Below, one piece after another: positions 46,152-58,212 of a stretch of 64,000 nucleotides of DNA. A program made the translations under genes and the position numbers. The DNA comes from Humulus lupulus. Taxonomy: Eukaryota; Streptophyta; Magnoliopsida; Rosales; Cannabaceae. Position 1 is the stretch's first letter; the number at the start of each line of letters is the position of its first letter. The notes below the pieces were generated by a model that worked only from the letters and a program-made list of their open reading frames with translations, did no database searches and had not been told where the DNA came from. The stretch covers positions 145,138,397 through 145,202,396 of the forward strand of contig NC_084800.1 in the NCBI RefSeq assembly GCF_963169125.1, read 5' to 3'.

Positions 46152-47769
46152 TGTAACGCCCTAGAGAACCAATTCCGTTACACTGTGTATTTGAAATAGT
46201 GCAAGACTTGCTAATCAAGTCATTTGAATAAAAATTTGATCCTAAAGTTTAGGATTTTGTCCCTGTACTTTCCCTCGGCCGTGGTGGACGAGCAGCTGAC
46301 AATGTACACCTTGCCCACAGAGCTCTCCAACTCATGGTTTGTCCAACTTACCCTTGCTTTTACTTGCACCACATAGCACCCGTGAGCCAAGGCCCAGCAA
46401 GAAAACGATAGCAATAAAACATAATCAATGATGATAATTAATTAATTCACAAGACAGTTAACCAGATATTTAACAAGCCATAACATCAAGCTAACAATAA
46501 TAGAAATTTATATTCAACAGTTTATCTCAATCAATACACAATACTCAGGGTCGACGCCCTTAGGTGGCACCCTCTGTTTAATCCACTGACTCTGGCTCAC
46601 TTAGGTCGAGTCCAATGTTAATCTAGCTGACCCCGACTCACAGTGGCCGAGCCGCGTCCTGTGCGCATATTATCAGCCCCCGACTATCTTAGGCCATTCA
46701 TTTACATATGCCAAATCATTCATTTAGCCATACAATATACATGTTCAAGTATTGGAAACTCAGTCCTATTACAACCACTCAAGGGTGCAGTTTTCTTACC
46801 TTTAATTCCAAACGGAGAAAATGAAATGGTTTCGAGCACGATCCTCAGCCCCGAACATTGGCGGTAAACATATTCACATTGTCCAATGGGTTATTCTTAA
46901 CTTCCAATCCAAATAAATACTTGGGAGACAGAAACTAGCCTCCAGGACCTCAATTTCTACTAAACCGGGTAGTAGAAATTGTCCAAAGTGCCTAGTTTCA
47001 AACCCCCGAGCCTTACAAATTCTAGAAACCATTCCAAGGCTAAAAACCAAGGCGGGTTGCGACCTGGTGTAGTGGGTTGTGACTTGGCCCCAAGTTAGAG
47101 AGCAAGGACCCAAACCAAAGGGGAGGTGGGCTGCGACTTGGCTCTCCTGGTCACGGCGCGCCCCCATCCCAGAGAGCAACCTAGGCCAAAATGGCCACAC
47201 GCGCTGCGGCGCCCCAAGGCTGGGTCGCAGCGTACCCCTTCGAGCCCAGAAATTCTGGGTTCCTTCCAAACATTTCCTAGCCAACTTTCAATCGAACTTC
47301 ATCTAAACAAATCTCTCCAATTCAACGAATTAAGGCTTTTGATTACTCAATCAAACACAAAACCATAGTTATATTACTAAGGCTAATACTCCAATTCAGC
47401 ATCAATTCTCTACCCAAAACTCAGTCTAAAACCATCCAAATAATCAAAATTTTCTTAACATAACCAAGAACAAGAACTTACCTTAGCTATGAATGAATCA
47501 CCCACCAGTTTTCAATCTTCTAACCTTGAGCTTAAATCCCCAAGCTCCTTAGCTGAATTCCTTGGTTATGAGCTTCAATTCCTCCAAACCTCCCAGCAAA
47601 ATTCCCTTCAAACCATTCCTTCCTTTAGCTTTTCCAACATCAAGCACAATGAGAGAGTGAGAGAGAAAGAATACGTGGGAGAGAAAGAGGAGAGTTTGTA
47701 ATACTTCCTAAAACTTCAACTGACTTCTAAACCTGAGTATATCTCGAATCTCTAAACAAAATACCTTTT

Positions 47770-49628
47770 TGTTAGGAAACTTATAAATGATCTTTATTTA
47801 TTTTCATGTAGATCTAATATTAAACAAATTAATATTAGATAACCCAGAACATGTTTCTAAAATTGAATTCAAAGAGAAACAACGATAAGAATACTTACAA
47901 TATACACAACAGATTGAAATAGTCATTCCTTCAGTTTCTCTAACTCTTGTATCCTTTCTGTCGCAGAGTATTATCAAGAAACTAAATAGTTCTTCTAATT
48001 TCTTCACAGTCTTCCAATGTATCCTTAGAATCACCTAGACTACTGTGGGCAATTCTCAACACATGAGACAGATACAGAGAGAAGAAGATAAAATAATCAA
48101 AGAGGCTTAGAAAATGACTTGTGTTTAGCGAGAATCTAAAACCTATCAGAAAATCTTACTTATGACTTGTCACACTTGTGTTTTCACTTCTCTCTAAGCA
48201 CTCATTTTATAGACTCAATTATGCCATTTAATTTAATTAAAAAATCAATAAAATAATATCCAATTAACAACCCTAGGTCGAAATTAGCATGAGCTTTAGG
48301 CCCGTGAAATTTCCCATTTGATTATAAGCCCATTGTACTTAAAATCAAAGCCTGTATTATTTTCTATTGATTTAATTAATTAAATAATTATTTAAATCCT
48401 TTATCAAATTAATTATTTATAATTTGAACCTTGATTTAAACTTATTTATTAATTTAGATACCAATTTATCACAATTTATAAATCTGCCCTAATTTCTCTT
48501 TTCTTCTCTAAAATACATAACTCAGTGAAATTATCCAAAATTGACCTAGTCAACTTTGATAATTCTAATTGATAATTAAATCAATTAATTATGACTATCT
48601 AGATGATTATATCAAAGGTACAATGGGGACCATGGGCCTATGAAATCAAGCTCCAATAAGTTATCATAAATCTAACATATAAATTTACTAACTTATTAAT
48701 TCCTCGTGACTCCACTATAGACTCGGAATTGTACTCTTGAATTCATAGAACGCTCTATAACAAATATAGACACGCTATTAATTATCCATTGTTACAACCA
48801 TAATTTTCACTCAATCCTCTATAGACAGTCTACAATGAGATAGGACTAAAATACCGTTTTACCCCTCATTGTATTTTATCCTTAAAATACTTAGTTCCTT
48901 GGAAATGATATTTTAGTAAACTAATTTAATTACTGAAATAAGATCTCTATCATTTAACACCTTGAACCAAACTAAAAGGAAACCATCGTTTCACTTCTTC
49001 ATCAGAAGCTATAGATGTTCATAACTATGATTAACAATCCCACTCAATTATACTACCGAGTTCCCAAGATGTAAGTATGGGCTAGTCCGTAGGGTAAGCT
49101 GGTAACGAACAAGTCAAAGAACTCAAATAATACAATCAATTAGAATAGTAACCACTCAGAATTGAGATTGAATTGACCTATGGTCAACTATATGATATGA
49201 CTAGAATAGATAATAACGGTATGTTTACTTATCTTATCAACTGTCAATATCGGTCCAGTCTGATGTAACAAATACATCCGATCTTATCTACTTTGCTAAT
49301 GTTCTGAAAAGAACATAACATTGTAATGTGTAAGTAGATCATATCGTAGATTGGCAAGTCAGTGTAAATCCTGTGCACTGACTAATCTTAGGACTAACTT
49401 ATTTTGAACATATAATCATATTTATATTCCACTGTGATTACGTTACTATAAATATGATTAGCTTTATGCTTGGGATTTAATATAAGTTTATATTAAACAA
49501 ATAATCATGAAAATAAAACATGTGAGCAAAGTGATTAACCAAGTCAAAAAATGATTTCTATTCTTTTATTGATAATAAAATGAGATTACAAAGAATTTGA
49601 GTTTTAATTAGGGCATAAAACCCCAACA
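47770..49628 (-). repeat. 3' LTR of Copia C
   Basis: 1859 bp. The pol reading frame continues through the PPT and about 70 bases into this LTR, stopping at 49558-49560. Confidence 0.93.
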
Positions 49629-51056
49629 AACTCCCACTTGCACTAATTGAAACTAATGCCTTAATTCTACTAATCCCATTTCCTTGATATGCTTTATCAA
49701 ATGTAGCTTCTGGTAGTGTCTTTGTAAACGGATCCACAAGATTGTCTTTAGATGCAATCTTCATAACCTTCACATCTCCCTTAGCCACATATTCTCAAAT
49801 AATGTGATACTTCCTTTCTATATGCTTACTCCTCTTGTGACTACGAGGTTCTTTTGAGTTGGCTATCGCTCCTGTATTGTCACAAAACAACACAAGAGGT
49901 TTATCCATTTCTGGAATAACATCAAGATTCGAACAGAACTTCTTTAGCCAGACTATTTCCTTAGCTGCTTCTGACGCGACTATGTACTCAGCCTCCATGG
50001 TGGAATCTGAGATTGCAGACTGCTTTACGCTTCTCCAAATCACATCTCCACCCCCAAGATTAAACACCATTCCATAAGTAGACTTCCTGTCATCGACATT
50101 AGTTTGAAAATCTGAATCGGTGTAGCTTACAGGGTTCAGAACACCACCCTTGTAGACTAACATATAATCCCTAGTCCTCCTTAAATACTTCAGGATATGC
50201 TTAACTTCTATCCAATGTTCCAGTTCTGGGTTTGACTGATACTTGCTCACTACACCCACTGCATAGCAGATATTTGGTCTAGTACACAACATGGCATACA
50301 TAAGACTTCCAACTGCAGATGCGTAAGGAACTTTTCTCGTTGCATCTTCCTCTTCAGGAGTCTGTGAAGACTGCTTCTTTGAAAGATGAATTCCATGGCG
50401 GGATGGTAGATGCCCTTTCTTGGAATTTGTCATTGAGAAACGTTCAAGCACTTTATCTATGTAAGCTGCTTTAGATAGAGGTAAGAGTCTATTCTTTCTA
50501 TCCCTGATGATCTGGATACCTAGAACATAACTTGCTTCACCCAAATCCTTCATCTGGAATTGAGTGCTCAGCCAATTCTCCACATCTAATAATTTCTTAA
50601 CATTGTTTCCAATGAGTAAGATATCATCTACATAAAGAACCAGGAATACCACTATTTGATTTGCCTTCAGTTGGTAAACACATGGCTCATCAATATTTTA
50701 TTCAAAGCCATAGGTATTGATTATTTCATCAAACCTAAGATTCCAGGAACGAGAAGCTTGCTTAAGTCCATAGATGGACCTATTCAACTTGCAAACTTTT
50801 CATTCTTGTCCAGCTACTCTAAATCCTTCTGGCTGATCCATATAAATGACTTCGTCAAGCTTTCCTTTAAGAAAATCTGTCTTGACGTCCATTTTCCAGA
50901 TCTCATAGTCGAGAGTGACTGCTATGGATAGGAGGATGCGAATGGACTTGAGCATGGCTACCAGAATAAAAGTTTCCTCATAGTCCACACCTTCTCTTTG
51001 GGTATAACCCTTTGCCACTAATCGAGCTTTATAATTCTCGATATTTCCATCAACAC
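49558..51056 (-). pseudogene. Reverse transcriptase and RNase H of Copia C
   Basis: The RT start at 50800-51018 has AKGYTQREGVDYEETFILVA and MDVKTDFLKGKLDEVIYM. After a stop at about 50799, residues reading IYGLKQASRSWN are near 50745-50780. The open frame 49795-50652 has the active site LYVDDILLIGN (intact YVDD), FQMKDLGEASYVLGI and PYASAVGSLMYAM. RNase H follows with YTDSDFQ (catalytic Asp) and MEAEYIVASEAAKEIVWL (Glu). After a stop at 49794 the tail with DNLVDPFTKTL runs on to 49558, into the 3' LTR. Three stops break an otherwise well kept sequence. Confidence 0.92.
49629..49642 (-). promoter_or_regulatory. Polypurine tract of Copia C
   Basis: The minus strand reads AAGTGGGAGTT before the 3' LTR; it also encodes part of the pol tail. 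Confidence 0.75.
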
Positions 51057-51057
51057 C

Positions 51058-52225
51058 TCATTTCTTCTTGTAGATCCACTTGCATCCAATGGCCCTAAAG
51101 TCACTAGGTGCTTCCACAAGATTCCAGACGAAATTTGAGTACATGGACTCCATTTCCTGTTTCATGGCTTCCAGCCATAGTTCCTTTTCAGGGCTAGCCA
51201 TTGCCTGTTTCAAAGACAACAGATCATCATCACTAGTGTCACCAACAACCATATTGGTTTCACCATCCAAACTATAGCGAACTGGGTTCCTTGAAACCCT
51301 CCCACTACGACGAGGCTCTGTGACTGTTTGCTCAGGAACAGTGGTACTTTCTTCATTTAAATTGACTTGCGTCGGTTGGACATGAAGAGTGGGAATTTCA
51401 TCATCAACTCGCATTGATGACGATGGAACATTGGTTGGAGTCAATTATTTAACCATCTCCTCTAAAACAACTTTGTTGGGAGGTTTAAAGTTCTGGACAT
51501 AGTCATTTTCAGAAAATTAGTATTTGTTGAAGTAAACACTTTCTGTTCTGAATGACTATAGAAAAGTCCACCCCGAGTACCTTTAGGATAGCCAACAAAC
51601 ATGCAAACTTCAGTTCGCGGTTCTAACTTTCCCTCCTTTTTCCTCAGGACGTGGGCGAGACACCCCCAGATTCTATAATGGCGTAAACTAGGTTCACGAC
51701 AAGGTGTTTTGGGGATTGATTTAGACGGCACGACATTGAGAATGTCATTCGCGGTTTCAATTGCATGTCCCCAGAACAAAGTTGGTAGAGTTGAGTAACT
51801 AAGCATGCACCTAACCATTTCTAATAAAGTTATGTTCTGGCGCTCCGCTACACCATTTTGTTGCGGAGTACCTGGGGCAGTAAGTTGTGATAAAATCCCA
51901 AGTTCAGTTAAATGATCTTGGAATTTCATATCCAAATATTCTCCACCCTATTAGATCGTAAGATCCTTAACGTTTTACCTAATTGGTTTTGAGCGATTGC
52001 TAGGAATTCCTGAAACTTTGAAATTTTTTCTGATTTCCTATGCATTAGGTAAAGACATGAGTATCTAGAGTAATCGTCAATGAAAGTGAAGAAATACTCA
52101 AAACCACCCCTGGCTTGTACATTCAAAGGTCCACAAACATCTAAATGCACAAGACAATGTGGTTCTTTGGACCTATCACCCTTTGCAGAGAATGGACGCT
52201 TGGTCAGTTTGCCTTCTAGACATGA
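51058..52225 (-). pseudogene. Integrase of Copia C and linker to RT
   Basis: The first Asp is in HLDVCGPLN at about 52130-52150, followed by FIDDYSRYSCLYLM. The second catalytic position, normally in SDRGGE, reads RSNRVEN, with Asn at 51950-51952. The third part has TPQQNGVAERQN (Glu) and continues with WGCLAHVLRKKEGKLEPR. The linker 51058-51444 has EPRRSGRVSRNPVRY and the RT lead-in WLEAMKQEMESMYSN. A stop-broken gap at 51445-51461 and another at 51926-51951 separate the frames. The altered second Asp predicts loss of strand-transfer activity. Confidence 0.9.
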
Positions 52226-53443
52226 TTAACAGACAGGTAATTCACCTAAGGTGAGTTCCCTCAAAGGTCTATCCTTTGTAAGTCTTTGAATCCTATCATA
52301 GCCAATGTGACCTAGTCTCAAGTGCAATAAATACGTCACATTATCGTTATTGGTCTTTTGACGTTTATTGGTCCTAGGTTTAGCTACTTTGAATAAATCA
52401 TTATTAAGAGCGAGGGGTTCATTAGGTCGCAGAATATGAAGCCTGTTTTCCAAACATGCAATACACAATTGTGATCCATTGAAAGAAATAGATATATTAA
52501 AACTTGTGAAAGTCATAACAAATTGTTCTAATTGCAACATAGAAACTGAAATTAAATTTATACTAAAATTTGGAATGAAAAAGACATCTTTTAAAATTAA
52601 AAATTTATTTCTGAACTTCAGACGAGATTTTCCTCTAGCTTGGACCGCAATGAACGCTCCGTTCCAAACTCTAAGCTTTAAGCCGCCTTCGTCCACTTCC
52701 TCCCACGATTCAAGAAGCCGTAAAGAGTTAGAAACATGGTTGGTAGATCCATAATCAATAATCCAAACAGATTTATCATTCTCTAAAACACATGTTTCTA
52801 AGATAAATGAACTATAATCATTACCTTTGTTTTTAGCTGCTAGAAACTTGGGGCAATCTCGTTTCCAATGCCCCTTCTCTTTGCAGTGAAAACACTTATC
52901 TTTACCATTCTTGTTTTTATCGTTCTTCCCCTTAGGCGTCTGTGCACTTGGTTGTGCACTTGTCTTTGCAGGCTTGGGGTTGTTGTTTTGTACACATTTC
53001 CTCTTGTTTTCATCTTTCGAAGACGAAGCTTGGTTAGCTTCAGCCTTAGCTGGATCAGCAACAACAATAATAATCTTATTTTCTCCTCCTTTACTAGGTC
53101 CACCCATGATAGGCTCAAAAATATGAAGCTCGTTCATGAGATGCATCATACCATAGTTTAGTTGATCATGAACATGCAGACACGGTGCTATTCGAGCATT
53201 CACGGTGTCATCACGTATGTGCGGAGACGGTGCTATCCAGGCATTTACGGTACCATCACGAGCATTGACGGTGCCATCACTAACGTGTGGACATGGTGCT
53301 CGTTCTGGGGATTCCTCAATCATGACGAACTCGGAGTTGTCACCAATCAACTCTATGTTGATATTCTGCTTCCAATTAAGGAAGTTTTCTCCAGTGAGTT
53401 TCTCCATCGAAAGTTGAGAAAGGATGGGAGTAGACACAAACAC
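52226..53443 (-). pseudogene. Gag-protease of Copia C, gag rearranged
   Basis: A single 405-codon open frame. Residues 1-45 are the gag start, with MEKLTGENFLNWKQNINIEL. Residues 47-92 are a tandem repeat built on IAPxPHxxDxTVNA instead of capsid sequence. Gag resumes with MNELHIFEPIMGGPSKGG and reaches a CCHC knuckle, CFHCKEKGHWKRDC, at about residues 188-201. Protease follows with WIIDYGSTNHVSNS, where the usual DSG is DYG (Asp kept, Ser to Tyr). The GAG-pre-integrase block LHLRLGHIGYDRIQRL is near the end. A stop at 52226 precedes integrase. Gag is about 200 residues up to the knuckle, shorter than usual for the family, so the repeat seems to have replaced the capsid core. The frame remains open across it. 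Confidence 0.88.
53165..53315. repeat. 45-bp minisatellite within Copia gag
   Basis: ACGGTGCTAT occurs at 53182 and 53227, and CATT(C/T)ACGGT-(N)-CATCACG at 53197 and 53242, giving a 45-base period. A partial 21-base copy at 53261-53281 and a further decayed half copy to about 53310 follow. All unit lengths are multiples of three. Confidence 0.85.
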
Positions 53444-53454
53444 TACTTAACTTA

Positions 53455-55804
53455 AAACTACAAATTTTCAATTAAATAAAAATCAATCACATTTGCTCAA
53501 TAAAACTTCTATTCACACAAATTTCAAGAAATAGCACAACATATACCAAAATATGTAAGATATGAGAAAAAATTCTAAAAACAATCATATCTCCATTTCT
53601 TTAGGTTTTTAACTAATTTATGATATCCTTGTCCCGGTTGGCGAGAGTCAAAAAATACCACTAGTTAAATAGATTTATAAACTCATTTAATAATGGACAC
53701 CATTATTAATAACCTACTATTCGATCAAAATAAGAAAACAAAATCTCTTATTTTATGAGCTAGACCCACCGTTTCGATAATCATAGATTTAGTCCTAGTA
53801 GTCACCGTAGGGGTGAGTCTAGTAGAATTTGACCTATAATTATCTATCTTTCGAGATCTAACCTTGTCAAAATAACTAATGAACACCTTCTGTAGGGGGA
53901 CGAATCAAAGCGCCTCGAGGTCCCATTAAGCTATTGACTATGTTAAACCAACGGTGGAGATCGAATAAAATCTTAAAATAAGCTCATTATTAAAATTAAA
54001 AAAATAGTATTTTTATTATTTATGTTTAGAAAATTAATGACTATGGTTTTCCAAAAAAATAATTAAATAGATTAAATTTTTTAAAACCAAAGTCTTATAA
54101 TTTCCTATTAATTCTAAAGTGTCACATTGAAATAAATTCAATTAATTTGTTGCTAATCAATATTTAGGTTTAACTAATATAATGAACCTATACAATTAAG
54201 TCCAACTTAGGTAAATGGGCCTTAACAATGGGCTTGTATGGAGGAGGGCTGGGTCTAGTATGTCGTTCTTACTACAAAGGCCCCAAATCTTCCATACAAG
54301 GTCCAAAAGATAGGAATTTAAACATTCGTTTTATCAATTGTTATTAATTGATTAGGACCACTATAGTCATGCAAAGAAAATGGGTCTTCACAAGTGGAAT
54401 CACCCACAAGAGAGGAATTTAAACTTTACATTTTCTAATGGGCCCAAATAAAACCTATCATTTTATGAATATTTTATTTGGCAAAATACCATATATCTAA
54501 CAAACATATGGGCCACTATATGCATCTAAGCCCAATTGCAAAAATACCACATATAGAGCAAACATACATGTTATAATTGGATGAGCCTAATCATGTTACT
54601 ATATGAACAATTCTATGAATTTATGCAAAAATACCACAATTTATTTCATTTGCAAAAATACCACAATTAATTATTTAGAATTTATCAAAAAATTCAAATT
54701 AATTAAATTTTTTCAAAAAGTAAGTCAATGTAAATGAAATTTATCAACAGTTAACAATAGTTAATTTAAATTTCATTTATCAACAATCAACTTGGTTTTA
54801 GGTTAATTTGAAAAAGAAATATTAATTTAATTTAAATAGGATTTATCAACAATTAACCAAAGTTAATTTAAATCCCATTTATTAAAAAAATATTTTATTA
54901 ATTGGCTGAAAAAAATGATATTTTTCAAAATTTAACCAATTTTAAATTTTAAAATCAATATCTGAACTGATTTTAAAAAATATCTTGTGTTGTTACAACA
55001 ATATGCAAATATTTTAACCATTTAAAAAAAATAAAATATTAATAGTTATAAGAACCCTAAAATATCTTAAAACAGTTAATCAAATTCAAATATCCATAAA
55101 AATATTTAACTAACAATATTCAAATTTCAAATAATTTAAATATTAAAAACTATAGAATAAAAAGATATTTAAAATTTCAAATAAAGATTTAATAAAAATA
55201 TCAAGAATTTTAAAAAAAAAATCTTAAATATCTGATAACTTAATTCTAATATTTTGATATATTAAAATATTTAAAATTAAGTTGTTAGTCTATTTTAAAT
55301 TTGAATTTTATTCTTTGTAAAAAATATCGAATTATTTAAATCTCAACCAACAAAAATATCTTATTTAAAAAAAAACAATTTTAAATTATAAAACAAAAAA
55401 TATAATTTTGGTTTTGATTATAAATAATTTATTTCCACAAATTTTATTTTTCTTTAATTAAAAAAAAAAGATGAATAGTACATGTGGTACCGTTTCCCGC
55501 GCTGGTGGCTGGTGCGCGTGGGCGTGTGTGCGCGCATGGGCAGCCAGGCCAAAATTTTCCAATTTTTTTTTTTGAGCAATCTTTCAAACCAAAACTATTT
55601 TCTAATTAATTTTTAACATGTTTTATACAAAATAAAGCATATATAAAAATGAATAGCATAGAAAACACTACAAAATAACCTAAAACTTGCTAATAATCAC
55701 ATAAAATCAATATGCTTCATAAAAACATGAAATCCATCCAATTATTCAAACACATCAAATAATCCAATTTTTAACATGTTCATGCATGAAAATAAAGATT
55801 ACCA
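53455..55804 (-). other. Long leader of Copia C
   Basis: About 2.4 kb between PBS and gag, with no gene on either strand. It contains repeated AAATACCA(C/T)A near 54485-54670, repeated TTATCAACA(A/G)T(T/C)AAC near 54745-54860 and a GC-rich island with alternating GTGCGCG text at 55495-55545. Long A and T runs dominate elsewhere. Confidence 0.7.
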
Positions 55805-55821
55805 AAGGCTTTGAGGCCAGT
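55805..55821 (-). promoter_or_regulatory. Primer binding site of Copia C, degenerate
   Basis: The minus strand reads ACTGGCCTCAAAGCC next to the LTR. It resembles the initiator-Met site TGGTATCAGAGC with several substitutions. Confidence 0.55.
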
Positions 55822-57666
55822 TGTTGGGAAACTTATATATGATCTTTATTTATTTGCATGTAGATCTAATATTAAACAAATTAATATTAGATAACCTAGA
55901 ACATGTTTCTAAAATTGAATTCAAAGAGAACGAAGATAAGAGTACTTACAGTATACACAACAGAATGAAAGAGTCATTCCTTCAGTTTCTCTAACTCTTG
56001 TATCCTTTCTGTCGCAGAGTATTATCAAGAAACTAAACCGTTCTTCTAATTTCTTCACAATCTTCCAATGTATCCTTAGAATCACCTAGAATAGTGTGGG
56101 CAATTCTAAACACATGAGATAGATACTGAGAGAAGAAGAGAAAATAATCAAAGAGGCTTAGAAAAGGACTTGTGTTTAGAGAGAATCTAAAACCTATCAG
56201 AAAATCTGACTTATGACATGTCAAACTTGTGTTTTCACTTCTCTCTAAGCACTCCTTTTATAGACTCAATTAGGTCATTTAATTTAATTAAAAAATCAAT
56301 AAAATAATAGCCAATTAACAACCCTAGGTCGAAATTAGCATGAGCTTTAGGCCCGTGAAATTTCCCATTTGATTATAAGCCCATTGGACTTAAAATCAAT
56401 GCCTGTATTATTTTCTATTAATTTAATTAATTAAATAATTATTTAAATCCTTTATCAAATTAATTATTTATAATTTGAACCTTGATTTAAACTTATTTAT
56501 TAATTTAGATACCAATTTATCTTACTTGATAAATCTGCCTTAATTTCTCTTTTCTTCTCTAAAATACATAACTGTGTGAAACTATCCAAAATTGACTTGG
56601 TCAACTTTGATAATTAAATAAATTAATTGAGACTATCTAGATGATTATATCCAAGGTAAAATGGGGACCATGGGCCTATGAAATCAAGCTCGAATAACTT
56701 ATCATAAATCTAACAAATAAATTTACTAACTTATTAATTCCTCGTGACTCCACTATAGACTCGGAATTGCACTCTTGAATTCATAGAACGCTCTATAACA
56801 AATATAAATACGCTATTAATTATCCATTGTTACAACCATAATTGTCACTCAATCCTCTATAGACAGTCTAAAAAGAGATAGGACTAAAATACCGTTTTAC
56901 CCCACATTGTATTTTATCCTTAAAACACTTAGTTCCTTGTGAATGATATTTCAGTAAACTAATTTAATTACTGAAATGAGATCTCTATCACTTAACACCT
57001 TGAACCAAACTAAAAGGAAACCATCGTTTCACTTCTTCATCAGAAGCTATAGATGTTCATATCTATGATTAACAGTCCCACTCAATTATACTACCGAGTT
57101 CCCAAGATCTAAGTATGAGCTAGTCCGTAGGGTAAGTTGGTAACGAACAAGTCAAAGAACTCAAATAATACAATCAGTTAGAATACTGACAACTCAGAAT
57201 TGAGATTGAATTGACCTATGGTCAACTATATGATATGACTAGAATAGATAATAACTGTATGTTTACTTATCTTATCAACTGTCAATATCGGTCCTGTCCG
57301 ATGTAACAAATACATTCGATCTTATGTACTTTGCTAATGTTCTGGAAAGAACATAACATTGTAATGTGTAAGTAGATCATATCGTAGACTGGCAAGTCAG
57401 TGTAAATCCTGTGCACTGACTAATCTTAGGACTAACTTATTTTGAGCATATAATCATATTTATATTCCACTGTGATTACATCACTATAAATACGATTAGC
57501 TATATGCTCGGGATTTAATAGAAGTTTATATTAAACAGATAATGATGAAAATAAGACATGTGAGCAAAGTGATTGACCAAGTCAAAAAATGATTTCTATT
57601 GTTTTATTGATAATAAAATGAGATTACAAAGAATTTGAGTTTTAATTAGGGCATAAAACCCCAACA
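55822..57666 (-). repeat. 5' LTR of Copia C
   Basis: 1845 bp. A minus-strand CTATAAAAGG TATA motif is at 56254-56263. The 3' partner reads CTATAAAATG at the matching place (48202-48211). Confidence 0.93.
56254..56263 (-). promoter_or_regulatory. TATA box of the Copia C 5' LTR
   Basis: CTATAAAAGG on the minus strand, about 430 bases from the inner LTR end; the expected transcription start lies just below 56235. Confidence 0.6.
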
Positions 57667-58212
57667 CTTTTTGCCCTTCTAAGGTCACTAGTCCTCAAGT
57701 TGTCCTTAGGGGTAAAATGGTCATTTCCCCCAGTTCTCGCTAATTCCTCAAATGTTCCTAATATTTACCAATAAATCCCGTCATTCCAAATAATTACCAA
57801 TTATTTACTCAATATCTAATAATTCCCAAATTATTCTCTAAATTCTCATAAATACTCCCAGGCTTACCCCGAGCTGGGTATTAATCCCCGCTGTGACTAT
57901 TTTGCTAATTTGCTCACTAGGACCGCCTCGAGTCATATGCTACAAATATGTTCACATAATAATGTGGTCTCAACAATTTATCACATATAATCACATTTAT
58001 GCCCACAACGGGCCAAAATTACAAATATGCCCTTATAAGCTATCAAGGGTTAACATGCATATCTAATACTCACAAACATTCATGTCACATAGTTATATAA
58101 TCATATTAATCATGCATTAAGCTATTAAATCACATATATACCTATTATGCCCTTCCGACACGCTAATCAAGCCCCGTAAGCCTTATTAGTGATTTTGGGT
58201 CATTACAAATTC

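Larger units (their letters stand above)
47770..57666 (-). mobile_element. Copia element C, 9.9 kb, TSD CTTTT
   Basis: LTRs 47770-49628 (1859 bp) and 55822-57666 (1845 bp) end TG...CA, and CTTTT flanks the element at 47765-47769 and 57667-57671. The interrupted LTR of element A matches its partner exactly across the join. On the minus strand the order is 5' LTR, PBS, 2.4-kb leader, gag, protease, integrase, RT, RNase H, PPT, 3' LTR: the Copia order. In the first ~225 aligned LTR bases I count about 11 differences by eye, so it is not young. Tork-like affinity is possible but not established. Confidence 0.95.
38886..58207 (-). mobile_element. Tekay-type Ty3/gypsy element A, TSD AATTC, carrying element C
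   Basis: LTRs are 38886-41214 and 46152-58207 (the latter split by Copia C). The target duplication AATTC is at 38881-38885 and 58208-58212, inside the pol/gag region of element B. On the minus strand the order is 5' LTR, PBS, gag, protease, RT, RNase H, integrase with chromodomain-like tail, PPT, 3' LTR. Without C the element is about 9.4 kb. Multiple stops and an altered protease site make it inactive. Confidence 0.93.
46152..58207 (-). repeat. 5' LTR of element A, split by Copia C
   Basis: The two parts are 46152-47769 and 57672-58207 (57667-57671 is the duplicated CTTTT). Joined length is about 2.15 kb; the shortfall against the 3' LTR is the ~150-bp deletion near 46250. A 64-codon frame at 46220-46414 covers the conserved U5 block. 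Confidence 0.9.
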
